A stretch of DNA of 64,000 nt from contig NZ_WNKY01000005.1 in assembly GCF_009720825.1 (NCBI RefSeq), forward strand, positions 124,001 through 188,000, read 5' to 3'. Of this stretch, positions 55,250 to 63,865 are shown in pieces. Position numbers and translations under genes: made by a program. How positions within the stretch are numbered: position 1 is the stretch's first letter; each line of letters opens with the position of its first letter. The notes beneath the pieces were generated by a model. That model saw nothing but the letters and a program-made list of their open reading frames with translations, did no database searches and was not told the DNA's origin. The DNA comes from Duganella radicis (GTDB lineage: Bacteria; Pseudomonadota; Gammaproteobacteria; Burkholderiales; Burkholderiaceae_D).

Positions 55250-56796
55250 GCACTCAAAAAAACCTTCTTCTTAGCGCAAGGAACAACCCTTTCTTGGCTC
55301 CCATTGACAGCATTCTGACTGACCAGAACCTCCATCAGCGATTGAGTTCCTCGCCATTAAAAGGTCTGGATATGGCGAGCATTAGCAAACAAGCACGCTA
55401 TGATTTACTTGCCGTCATGGCTCAAGAGTTTTTTGTACCAAGCCTGACCTCAGCCGATTCGACAAGCCGCCTCTATAGTCTGATAAGGAAAGGTTACATT
55501 CCTAGAGACCCGACCGAAATTAGCGCTCGCAAAAGAGCGATTACTATCTCGCGCTTCGCCGGCGCTGAGCTTCGGAACCTTCCTTGGTTACCGGGATTTG
55601 CAGCAGGCATGAAATTCGATGGCATCACTGGCCTGGGAAAAACGTATGAGATCCGCAGAGCGATAGATCAATTCCTTCCTCGAATTGAACATGGCAGATC
55701 GGAGGCGGCAGACTGGACGCATTTTTATCAGATCCCCGTACTTTACGTCGGCATGAGCCATGACGGTTCCATAGGCGGACTGCTGTACCAAATCCTCGTA
55801 GCCATCGATGTCGCCTTGGATACGGACTACTCGACGCAGCGCAGACTAACCAGTCTCGCCAATGAAAAGCTTGCTGTTCAAGTAGGCATCCTCTTGTCCC
55901 TGCATGCCGTTGGGGTGCTCATAATTGATGAGATTCAAGCCACCAATTTTTCTGACGGTGCACGCGGCACGGTAGCGAGAACATTTTTCCTGCGGATGCT
56001 TAATTTTGGAATTCCAATCGTCCTCATCGGCAATCCGATGGGTATGCGCTTCATTAATCATTTCAGCCAGGACCTTCGAAGATTCAGTTCTGGTGGAAGC
56101 ATCCAGATGCATCCATTTGAGAAGGATGACAAAAACTATCGAAACATTCTAGCCCCCGCATTCTGGGGCTACAACATCATGCCAGAACCGCCAGGCGTCG
56201 CTGACCCAGACGGCAGTATTCTCTTTGAATACTGTGGCGGCATTCGTGATTTTGCTGGAAGAGTGATCGCTTCGGCACAACGAATAGCATTGGATACAGA
56301 AGAGCGCCGTATCACTAGAGACCATCTCGATCTTGCCTTCAATGGCCCAGATTTCGACGAAGGAGAACGCACAATCATTCGCGCTTTTTGTAATAAGGAT
56401 GCGCTCGCCCTACAAGATTTTGAAGATATTCCGTGGGAGGACTACTACAAGAGATGGAACAAATCAGAGCCTAGAGAATCATCAGGCGACAGCTCCTCAA
56501 GCGCCGCACCATCAAGCGATCAAAAGAAAAAGACGAGCACGAAAAACACTCTTCCGACGACGAGCGCATCTGCGGAAGGCGCCCCTCCTTTTGTATCGCC
56601 ACAGCAAGGGGCAACTCACGCTGAATCGACGGCAAAAAGAATGATCGCAAAACGAGCTAGAGAAAATAACAAAGAGCAAAAAGCCAAAAAAATAATCGCA
56701 GGACTAGAAGCCGCGGACATGCGATCGGAAGGAGTGAAGCGCCTGTTGGTTAAGGACCTTGCAGAAGTAATCGACAATCACAACGACAGGAGTTAG
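55246..56796 (+). CDS. tnsC: TnsC-like AAA+ transposition regulator
   Basis: A 516-residue AAA+ ATPase: Walker A GITGLGKT (126-133), Walker B LIIDEIQAT (Asp228), and sensor-like PIVLIGNPMG. The tail from about residue 405 is rich in Ser, Lys and Glu and looks disordered. TnsC couples target-site proteins (TniQ/TnsD) to the TnsAB transposase. Start overlaps the tnsB stop. Confidence 0.9.
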   Translation: MSTQKNLLLSARNNPFLAPIDSILTDQNLHQRLSSSPLKGLDMASISKQARYDLLAVMAQEFFVPSLTSADSTSRLYSLIRKGYIPRDPTEISARKRAITISRFAGAELRNLPWLPGFAAGMKFDGITGLGKTYEIRRAIDQFLPRIEHGRSEAADWTHFYQIPVLYVGMSHDGSIGGLLYQILVAIDVALDTDYSTQRRLTSLANEKLAVQVGILLSLHAVGVLIIDEIQATNFSDGARGTVARTFFLRMLNFGIPIVLIGNPMGMRFINHFSQDLRRFSSGGSIQMHPFEKDDKNYRNILAPAFWGYNIMPEPPGVADPDGSILFEYCGGIRDFAGRVIASAQRIALDTEERRITRDHLDLAFNGPDFDEGERTIIRAFCNKDALALQDFEDIPWEDYYKRWNKSEPRESSGDSSSSAAPSSDQKKKTSTKNTLPTTSASAEGAPPFVSPQQGATHAESTAKRMIAKRARENNKEQKAKKIIAGLEAADMRSEGVKRLLVKDLAEVIDNHNDRS

Positions 56797-56800
56797 CAGG

Positions 56801-58579
56801 TTGAGCAAAAGAGCATCAACAATTCTTACGCATTTTCCATCCGGTTTGCCTTATGAGCACATAGCATCACGTGTAACTCGTTTTCATATCCAAAGTGGTA
56901 ATTTGAGCAGCCTGGTCACCTTTCAGCAGCTGTTCGAGAGGCTTCCGTTCAGCCTCTCCGCATTGGTACAGCCGAATCTGCAAAAATTGGCTTCCCGCCT
57001 TCCGGGAGACGCTCGCGACAATCTAGATTTTATTGAGATCAAAAGCACTTTGCGCCCATTGTTCCAACAGTTCTACGTGGGCACTGAACACAAATCCGGA
57101 CCCAAATCGCAATCCGTAAGATGGATCGTCGGAGAAAAAGGGTTGATGAAGATCTGCCCTCATTGCTTGATCGCAGATAAAGAGGAACATGGGTGGCCGT
57201 ATTTACATCGGTCCCATCAAATCCCTGGCATCACTACATGCTGGCGTCATGGAGCGGCGCTGCTAGAAAGATGCCCTGATTGCAGTTGCCCCTATTCCTT
57301 GCCGAATCAGTTGGTCGAGACGGCTTGGCGAGGATGCTCTTGCGGCTTAAACACTAAGGCGCTCGCATCCCGGCCCGTCCCCGAACCTACAAAGCACGAA
57401 CATCAGCTCGCCCAGTTCGCACATGATTTAATCGAAGCGGAATCAATTCAACTGACCCGAGCCCAGCTTGCCCAGCTATATCGCCAGCAAGCACACGCAC
57501 TAGGCATGCAATATGGAGCGTTTCGTATAAACCGGCAGCTACTCATCAAACGCGTCATTGCCTTCTTCGGCCCAGCGCTACTGTCTCGAATCGATCCTGC
57601 ATTCCGCAAGAAGAGAAACACGGGTTGGCTGAAGGTTTTTGAGGAGAAGTCAAATACAGAATCGCCACTTTATCGGCATATTCTGATGTCCTTCTTTTTG
57701 TTCCGCTCATACAAGGTGTTTCGTGAGAAAGCCATCGCAATTACGCAAGAGGTCAGCCAACATGACAACCTCGAATCCAGCAAAGAGCAGGAAGCAGCTA
57801 ACGCTGCCGATAAGTTGTTTGCGCAGCTAGAGCAAGCTGCCTTACGTTACCACTCCGATATAACCCAGCTTTGGGCGTCTCACACAGGAACCATGCGTCG
57901 GCTTCTGAAACTCGATCCGGCAATGTTCAAGCAATTGGAGAATAAGCTCCAAACCATGCCACGTCGGCGTAAGAAAATTCAGCCGAGGGTTCTCACCGCA
58001 CAGCTGGCAGATGATGACCAGTTGTGGGCACAAGCCATCGAAAAGGCGGCCAAGCAACTGTATGAAGCCAACGATTGGCCTATCTGGGTTACAAAGAATC
58101 GCATTATTAAATCGGCTCAATCTCACATGAAAAAAAAGCGAACTCTTACAGTGGACGAGTATCCGCTGGCAATCGGTATGCTGGAGACCTATGCTGAAGG
58201 ACAATGGCACTTTTACGCTCGTCGCATTGCATGGCTACTGCATTCCCTCATAGATACCGACACCCCAGATTATGTTATCAGGACCATCTCGCGACTGGAA
58301 TATCATAAATGCCGGGCAGTCATCGCGCATTTTGAGGATTGCCCGAGAGGTACGGGTACCTCCGCACAAGTAGTGTCAGACTACCTTGCAAGGAGAAATA
58401 TCTCTCGAGATTGGAGCGGCCCCGATCCGACTCGAGAATTCGACAATCCTGGTCGTTCCTATAGACTCAGGACAAGCAGGGCCGGCAAGAAAGGGGAACT
58501 AGCACCGCGCCCCTATGCGAAACATGTTAATCAACTCAAAAAACCGGCTACTTCAACTTCCCCTTCCACGCGAGGATGA
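56801..58579 (+). CDS. TniQ/TnsD-family target-selection protein 1
   Basis: 592 residues with a TTG start at 56801 placed 8 bp behind AGGAG. The TniQ domain occupies about the first 200 residues, with zinc-binding pairs in CPHCLIADKEEHGWPYLHRS, TTCWRHG, CPDC and CSCG. The long helical C-terminal half may bind a specific DNA site as in TnsD. The protein length fits TnsD rather than the shorter TniQ. It would direct insertion at a chromosomal attachment site; which one is not evident. Confidence 0.82.
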   Translation: MSKRASTILTHFPSGLPYEHIASRVTRFHIQSGNLSSLVTFQQLFERLPFSLSALVQPNLQKLASRLPGDARDNLDFIEIKSTLRPLFQQFYVGTEHKSGPKSQSVRWIVGEKGLMKICPHCLIADKEEHGWPYLHRSHQIPGITTCWRHGAALLERCPDCSCPYSLPNQLVETAWRGCSCGLNTKALASRPVPEPTKHEHQLAQFAHDLIEAESIQLTRAQLAQLYRQQAHALGMQYGAFRINRQLLIKRVIAFFGPALLSRIDPAFRKKRNTGWLKVFEEKSNTESPLYRHILMSFFLFRSYKVFREKAIAITQEVSQHDNLESSKEQEAANAADKLFAQLEQAALRYHSDITQLWASHTGTMRRLLKLDPAMFKQLENKLQTMPRRRKKIQPRVLTAQLADDDQLWAQAIEKAAKQLYEANDWPIWVTKNRIIKSAQSHMKKKRTLTVDEYPLAIGMLETYAEGQWHFYARRIAWLLHSLIDTDTPDYVIRTISRLEYHKCRAVIAHFEDCPRGTGTSAQVVSDYLARRNISRDWSGPDPTREFDNPGRSYRLRTSRAGKKGELAPRPYAKHVNQLKKPATSTSPSTRG

Positions 58580-59696
58580 AACTCTCCATAGCCTAGTCGC
58601 GAGGATCCGATCGAGAAATGTTTATCGATCGGATCTCGACGCCTGTCGGCATCTATTGGGGCAGGCATCAAACTGCCGTGTTGACGAATATCCTGTCAAT
58701 GTTGCGCAATTTTGCGAAGAGACAAGCTACGTTTACGGCACAGCAAAGAGTGTATTAGACCACTTCACACTTCTGCCGCACTTTGCGTGGACTGGCAAAT
58801 TGCCCTGGCACTCTGGAGTAGCCAAGCGTTCGCCTCTCGAAGCACGGCATGGCCTGGGCCAGCTTTGCTTCGGCGCACACCTTCCTTGGCGTGCATGTGG
58901 TGCATGCATCGAAGAAGAGAAAAAACAATTCGGAGATACCTATTGGCATCGCTCGCACCAGCTTCCAATGTCACTCATCTGCAGCAAACACAAACGCCCA
59001 CTAATGATGGTCCTTCGAGGATTTAAGGGTGTGAAGAATCGCTTACTGCTTCCTGATGATGTGTACTCAGACTGTACAAGTTTTAGCGCAAACAGCGATG
59101 TTCTTGAACGCTGGGATTGTTTGGCGAAGATTGATATGGCCATTCTTGAAAATTCATCACGGGCCAACTTCCAAAAAGCCGACGCTGCTGCAGCATTTCT
59201 GTATGTCTTGAAAGAGCAGAGCCTTCTGGATAAGCAAGGTGCAGTCGATAAGCAGGCTCTAATGGATTACCTCCACTCCCCCCTGGTTGACTTGAAGCTG
59301 CCTCTCACATGGCTGCTGCAGACGGAGTTACGCGGTGCGCATGGCACGCGCACCGCACTGGCATCTCGCATAGCTCCAAGCTCGCAATACTTAACTCTAC
59401 TGATCTATAAATTATTTGGCTGCTGGGAAACCTTCTCAGATCGATGCAGATGGGAAGAGATAATGTCTAACAAAGGTCCCGAACAAGAGGGTGCCGTTAC
59501 CTCTATGCCATCAGAGGCAATAGTTCATAGGAAGTCGTGTATAAATCTGCTTGAGCAAGCACCAGCGATGAAGCGCAACGAATTTTCCAGAGCCGCGCCG
59601 AAATCATTTCGTTGGCTGCTCATCCACGATAAACGCTGGCTCGATGAATACCTTCCCGCAGCTTGTGTAACGACGCAACTAAAGCTGTTTCCATAA
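58515..59696 (+). CDS. TniQ/TnsD-family target-selection protein 2
   Basis: A 393-residue second TniQ-type protein that begins inside the previous gene (65-bp overlap). Zinc motifs: CGACIEEEKKQFGDTYWHRS and LICSKHKRPL. It starts LLQLPLPREDETLHSLVARI, the usual TniQ opening. The C-terminal part has a recurring LLQTELRGAHGTR and SFRWLLIHDKRWLDEYLPA. Together with protein 1 it gives two different target selectors, as in elements that have alternative insertion routes. An ATG three codons in is an alternative start. Confidence 0.82.
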   Translation: MRNMLINSKNRLLQLPLPREDETLHSLVARIRSRNVYRSDLDACRHLLGQASNCRVDEYPVNVAQFCEETSYVYGTAKSVLDHFTLLPHFAWTGKLPWHSGVAKRSPLEARHGLGQLCFGAHLPWRACGACIEEEKKQFGDTYWHRSHQLPMSLICSKHKRPLMMVLRGFKGVKNRLLLPDDVYSDCTSFSANSDVLERWDCLAKIDMAILENSSRANFQKADAAAAFLYVLKEQSLLDKQGAVDKQALMDYLHSPLVDLKLPLTWLLQTELRGAHGTRTALASRIAPSSQYLTLLIYKLFGCWETFSDRCRWEEIMSNKGPEQEGAVTSMPSEAIVHRKSCINLLEQAPAMKRNEFSRAAPKSFRWLLIHDKRWLDEYLPAACVTTQLKLFP

Positions 59697-60151
59697 ACTG
59701 CCCCCCCCGGAGCGCTGGATCAAGAATGGGCAAATATTCTGGAAGCGCCGCACCTGAATCGTGTAATGTGAAAGCTTAGTCTGACCTTCAGCTGTCTTTG
59801 ACAACTATAACAACTTAATGTAACGTTTTTTGTACAGAGTGTGCGTGAGTCTCCCCGCTCTTTAAATCCAGATGGGACCCGCGTATGCACCGGCCACGGT
59901 CAGCTCGTAAAGGGCAAGTAGTGGTAGATTAGGTAGCGGCTAATCCTTCAGTCCAAACATTGTAGATTTTCATAAGGATAAATTATGTCCCGTCCGTGCG
60001 CCGAAGTTTGTTGATTTTAGCGAAATAGACGTTATTTGCTGTCCAGCAAATAAGGCGTTTTTAGCAAATTTAGACTAACCAGCGGTTAGCATGAGTAACC
60101 GCATCCTGTTTAGCATTCCCCTAGCGAATCACATGCTGAGCCGCCACTCGA
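59697..60151. other. Non-coding stretch after the tniQ genes
   Basis: No convincing gene. It starts with an eight-C run, holds a promoter-like pair TTGACA-N17-TAACGT (59798-59826, plus strand), and from about 60009 a dense set of repeats described separately. GCGGTTA/TAACCGC (about 60086-60106) is another perfect dyad. The composition and repeats suggest a junction or an end of a mobile element. Confidence 0.5.
60009..60075. repeat. Repeat cluster with AGC(A/G)AAT core, candidate mobile-element end
   Basis: TGTTGATTTTAGC starts at 60009. Four related 13-bp motifs follow: 60019-60031 (plus), 60028-60040 (minus), 60045-60057 (plus) and 60063-60075 (plus). Two of them form the perfect palindrome TTATTTGCTG-TC-CAGCAAATAA (60032-60053). 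A TGT tip followed by several transposase-site-like repeats is what ends of TnsB/TniA-type elements look like, but the motifs differ from the 19-bp repeats at 51246. Confidence 0.5.
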
Positions 60152-60406
60152 TTATGGGCGCAGTGATGTGTGCCAAACCGCGACTGCAGGTAGCCAAACG
60201 GTGCCGAATGAGCAGTTCTCAATAGCAAAGTTATCTTGACCTGCTACCCAATTTAGTACGAAACCGCAGTAGAGTCCGGTGTTAAAAATCGTGCCGCAAA
60301 TTGCTTTAGCGTCGGATTGCCACATGAGCTCATTGTAGTGTTCCTGGCGCCAGCTCTCGATCACCCCCCGGGCGTGGCGCTGGGATAAGAACCCGTGTTG
60401 CATCAA
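60152..60406 (-). pseudogene. IS3-family transposase remnant
   Basis: The first about 30 residues of an 84-codon frame (GFLSQRHARGVIESWRQEHY then NEL) match the late region of IS3-type OrfB, where the wild-type form reads roughly HWF-x-ARxxIExWRxxYNxxRPH. The rest degenerates, and no other part of the transposase or terminal repeats is visible. A relic of an insertion near the transposon-like region. Confidence 0.5.
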
Positions 60407-60519
60407 TACCCTAAGCTGTTAAATACTAAAGTGCCAGCCCCCATAGGAAGATAGGGCTCCTCCACTCGATCACGCTCGAACTTTATGATATTGCACAAGC
60501 GGCCGACCTGGAATCCGCG

Positions 60520-60765
60520 ATGGAGATTATCGCTTTTTGGGATATTCCAAAGGCTTGGCCGAGAAAAACGTTTCTTCCGTTCGAGCCCCCCATGCTGGGA
60601 CTGGCTTTGCGAGACCATCTAGTTCAGCATAGGGCGCTTCGGAGTAAGTTATGGTCCTCAGGTTCCACTACTGCCAATCGATATCCTCATGGAAGTGATG
60701 CACGTATCGGAGGGGAGACTTCTTCAGCAGATTACGCCTTGTTCCGTAGGTTTTCGCGAACTTGA
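60520..60765 (+). other. Unassigned open frame, possible gene fragment
   Basis: An 81-codon frame whose reading continues upstream without stop to about 60450. The first part (LELYDIAQAADLESAMEIIA then FWDIPKAWPRKTFLPF) looks protein-like, while the end from about residue 45 overlaps the 3' end of the opposite-strand gene and looks non-coding. No ribosome binding site. Probably a decayed gene fragment, or chance. Confidence 0.25.
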
Positions 60766-61582
60766 CACACGATGCTCCCGCTGAAGCCAATGACGTCACT
60801 AAAGTATTTGTTTCCTTGAGCGTGTACGCAGTTGCTGCGGCGCCGATGGCGGCTAAAATCGCTCCACCTGTAATTTCGAGGCCAAACGACATATCTGCGA
60901 TACGAATCGGCATTTTCATCTCGCGGGACACTAACAGCAAATCTCGACACGCACCGTCAATGCGATCCCATTGAGTTGCGAATTCCTGGGCTCGATCTGT
61001 CGAGCTTGTCACCAATCGCCGAGCGGTGTCTATCTCCTCGCGCAGTGCCAACAATTCGGGATCCCTCTTCAATTTGAATTCCAGGATATCTTCGAGCGGC
61101 GCGTCCCCTCTCGGCACTGGGATAGCTCTATGCAGTGACACATTGACTCCTCGATCTGGAACTACCATGTCACCTAGAAAAGCTCTAATGTCGGCATCTG
61201 TCTCTGCGGCCAAGCTCCAGCGCCCAGGCTCTTTGTTCTCTAACTTCTGAAAAACGTCGAAATACGCATTTGCGAGACATCGTCCTACCGACATGGAACT
61301 GGGGGCCAACTGAGTTTCAGGCCGGACCAGTACACCGGCCTTCATGAGAAAGTCCGTCTCAACATTATTGTCGCCTTGGAAGAAGCGCACTGATGGCCAA
61401 GCGATGCGGTCCCAGAAAAGTAACGCGAACCGAAGTTGTTCCGCCGACAAATGCTTATGTGCTTCGAGTCCTCCGTTCCGTCGTGGTTCGATGAAGTCGG
61501 GGACTAGCATAATGCCCCGTCCCCCTTTGGGCCGCTTGCCATAGTCGAGTTCTGATTGTTTCCGGTGTTTGCTTTCACCCAT
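60668..61582 (-). CDS. Uncharacterised protein with membrane-interacting segment
   Basis: A 304-residue protein of unknown family. The N-terminus is basic (MGESKHRKQSELDYGKRPKG), followed by IMLVPDFIEPRRNGGLEAHK and a helical, charged middle. A small-residue hydrophobic stretch (ITGGAILAAIGAAATAYTL, about 238-256) could be a membrane hairpin. It lies between the transposition module and the OLD-nuclease gene, diverging from the latter, in AT-richer DNA. This suggests a cargo gene, perhaps of defence type, but nothing in the sequence proves that. Confidence 0.6.
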   Translation of the reverse strand: MGESKHRKQSELDYGKRPKGGRGIMLVPDFIEPRRNGGLEAHKHLSAEQLRFALLFWDRIAWPSVRFFQGDNNVETDFLMKAGVLVRPETQLAPSSMSVGRCLANAYFDVFQKLENKEPGRWSLAAETDADIRAFLGDMVVPDRGVNVSLHRAIPVPRGDAPLEDILEFKLKRDPELLALREEIDTARRLVTSSTDRAQEFATQWDRIDGACRDLLLVSREMKMPIRIADMSFGLEITGGAILAAIGAAATAYTLKETNTLVTSLASAGASCVKFAKTYGTRRNLLKKSPLRYVHHFHEDIDWQ

Positions 61583-61939
61583 GTAATCTCTTTCTTAATT
61601 ATTTCTATCCAGCCGGAATACTAATCTAATCCATTACGATTGGCCGATTGGGTGCATTACGCGCTGGAAACCGGCGCCCGGAAGATTTGTTCGATCTGGC
61701 CATTAAGAAGCCTGATTGTGATGAGCAATCGATTAGTGTTGACTTGACCATAGTTGATGACAGTTGCACACCTCCTTAGTTGCCAGTGCTTAGGGTGAGA
61801 ATATGAGAGATTTCCGCTGAACAAAATTGTTATCATCGAATCATGAGGGTTGCGCCGGAGCCATCAACTTTGTTGCGTTGCTGTCACGGCAATTTCGCGA
61901 ATAGCTGTGTCGTCCAACATCCTATATAGGTGCCATCCC
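61583..61939. other. Intergenic region between the unknown protein gene and the OLD-nuclease gene
   Basis: Holds the divergent promoters of both flanking genes. A short stretch on the plus strand (about 61645-61790) reads, in two frames, WVHYALETG and RRPEDLFDLAIKKPDCDEQS, perhaps a decayed gene fragment. No complete gene, RNA or clear promoter box could be assigned. Confidence 0.4.
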
Positions 61940-63865
61940 GTGTTCCTAAAACGAATTCGAGCCCAAAATTTCCGAGTATTCGGCAATGGCGAAAGGACGC
62001 CCGTCTTGGACTGGGAGCTTTCGCCAGGTCTCAATATCCTCGTCGGCGAGAATGATGCGGGCAAGTCGACCGTGATCGACGCGATCCGCCAGGTGCTCTG
62101 GACCACGAGCTACGAATTCATCCGCTTGCTCGACACCGATTTTCACATTGCAGGAAGTACACGGGCCGATTCGCTGTTTATCGAAGCAACGCTTGCTGGA
62201 CTGTCGCCAGACCAGGAAGCTGCCGTTGTAGAGTGGCTGTCCTACGAGCCCGATGGCAGCGTGTCTCTGACCTTGCACTTATCCGCCCGCCGCATCGCTT
62301 CACGCCACGGCAAGCGAGAGCGCGTAGAGGCAGTCACACGAGCCGGAAAACAGGGAGATGGTCCGGAGATTGGCGCAGCCGTGCGTGACTTAGTGCGAGC
62401 CACTTATCTACGCCCTTTACGCGACGCCGAAGCGGAGCTAAGTCCGCGACGGCTCTCGCGCTTGTCGCAAATTCTTGGCGCTCATAAAGACATCGAGGGA
62501 CAGGAAAAGAATGACTTCGACGCTGCCAATCCTGCCGCCATCCCAAAAAACCTAGTTGGCATGATGGCCTTCGCCCAACACCACTTGGGAAAGCATGCCG
62601 TAATCGGTGGTGTTGAGCAAGCGATCAATACACAGTACCTAAAGGAGTTCGCCTTCTCCGGTGATCACCTCGCTTCCCGGATTCGCATAGCCCCCGATCT
62701 CTCACTACAAGCTATTCTCGAAAAATTTGAACTGAGTTTGCAGCCGAAGGGACATATCACACCTGATGAACGCTGCACGCGCGGCCTTGGTTATAACAAC
62801 GCCCTATTCATGGCTACGGAGCTGGTACTGCTTAGTGACGGCGACGAGCTGGCCCTTCTCCTCATTGAGGAACCGGAAGCCCACCTGCATCCACAATTAC
62901 AGGAGCGTGTTCAAATCTTGCTTGAGAAGAAGTCAAGCCAAGTTGACCAAGGCAAGCGCTCCGTCCAAGTTGTAATGAGCACCCATAGTCCTTCACTTGC
63001 CGCCGGCGCTGACATAGCGCACCTGACCTTGGTCAGCAACGGCCAGCTCTTTCCGCTAGGGCATGGCCAGACCAAGCTCAAGACCAGCGACTACGAATTT
63101 CTGCGGCGCTTTATTGACGCGACCAAGGCTAACCTGTTTTTCGCCCGTGGCGTCGCCATTGTTGAAGGTCCGGCAGAGGCATTACTGTTGCCGGCGCTGG
63201 CCAAAGCTTGCGATCGTTCGTTTTCCGATCATGGCGTTTCGATTGTGAACGTTGGCAGCGTCGGCCTTTACCACTATGCCCGCATCTTGCAACGGGCCGA
63301 CGACAAAGTTGTATTGCCTATTCCGGTCGCCTGTCTGACTGATCGCGATGTCGTGCCAGATGCCGCGACCGATTACGTGGACAAGTCGAACGAAAAGCGT
63401 TTTGACTCGGATTACACGGATCTGGAGCTTGCTGATCGGGTCAAAGGGAAGGAAACACGCGCGCAAGGAGGCAGCACGATCGTCTGTGTCTCCGATCGCT
63501 GGACGTTTGAATATGACTTGGCACGCTTTGGTTGCGGTGAATTAATGTACTGCGCCATCGCACTGGCCAAGGCAGCGAAAACCAAAGACGAAATGCTCGA
63601 TGAGAAGGATGAACTACTGGCGCTAACTGTCGCACATGACGAGTGGACCGCTTTAAAGACGGCAGGTCACTCCGACGATAAGCTTGCAGCCCTTATATAT
63701 CAGCCATTACACGAGAAGAAAGCTTCCAAGGCAGTTTGCGCCCAGTACGCCGCCCATCTCTTGGCAACAAAAAAATACGGCGCCGGAGATGACTTGTTCA
63801 ACAGGCTGCCTCCCTATCTGCAGCGAGCACTGCAGCACCTGACGCCTAGACCAACGACGCCATGA
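61940..63865 (+). CDS. OLD-family ATPase-TOPRIM nuclease (GajA-like)
   Basis: 641 residues from the GTG at 61940, where FLKRIRAQNFRVFG begins the ABC-ATPase fold; an ATG frame starts at 61850 but adds 30 residues before the conserved start. Walker A is GENDAGKST (36-44), the signature/Walker B region LLLIEEPEAHLHPQ, and the C-terminal TOPRIM domain has Glu409 (VEGPAEALLLPAL) and Asp468/Asp470 (LTDRDV). OLD enzymes are ATP-controlled DNA nucleases. The UvrD-type helicase gene starts inside its stop codon, the arrangement of Gabija (GajA-GajB) and class 2 OLD systems that protect against phage. Confidence 0.85.
   Translation: MFLKRIRAQNFRVFGNGERTPVLDWELSPGLNILVGENDAGKSTVIDAIRQVLWTTSYEFIRLLDTDFHIAGSTRADSLFIEATLAGLSPDQEAAVVEWLSYEPDGSVSLTLHLSARRIASRHGKRERVEAVTRAGKQGDGPEIGAAVRDLVRATYLRPLRDAEAELSPRRLSRLSQILGAHKDIEGQEKNDFDAANPAAIPKNLVGMMAFAQHHLGKHAVIGGVEQAINTQYLKEFAFSGDHLASRIRIAPDLSLQAILEKFELSLQPKGHITPDERCTRGLGYNNALFMATELVLLSDGDELALLLIEEPEAHLHPQLQERVQILLEKKSSQVDQGKRSVQVVMSTHSPSLAAGADIAHLTLVSNGQLFPLGHGQTKLKTSDYEFLRRFIDATKANLFFARGVAIVEGPAEALLLPALAKACDRSFSDHGVSIVNVGSVGLYHYARILQRADDKVVLPIPVACLTDRDVVPDAATDYVDKSNEKRFDSDYTDLELADRVKGKETRAQGGSTIVCVSDRWTFEYDLARFGCGELMYCAIALAKAAKTKDEMLDEKDELLALTVAHDEWTALKTAGHSDDKLAALIYQPLHEKKASKAVCAQYAAHLLATKKYGAGDDLFNRLPPYLQRALQHLTPRPTTP

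Noticed and set aside
60028..60057. Repeats near 60 kb as a short CRISPR array
   Set aside because: The units are 13 bp, in mixed orientation and unevenly spaced, and no spacers of constant length or Cas genes are present.
51175..60133. TGTGAGTCATTA (51175) and the inverse of TAGCGAATCACA (60122-60133) as terminal inverted repeats of the Tn7-like element
   Set aside because: Nine of twelve bases match, but the five bases outside (TTACT and TGCTG) are not a duplication, and the left copy lies within a TetR-type operator of the host gene.
61645..61790. Possible remnant of a tyrosine recombinase (WVHYALETG ... RRPEDLFDLA)
   Set aside because: Needs a frameshift, is under 50 residues, and lacks any catalytic motif. 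Noted only within the intergenic entry.
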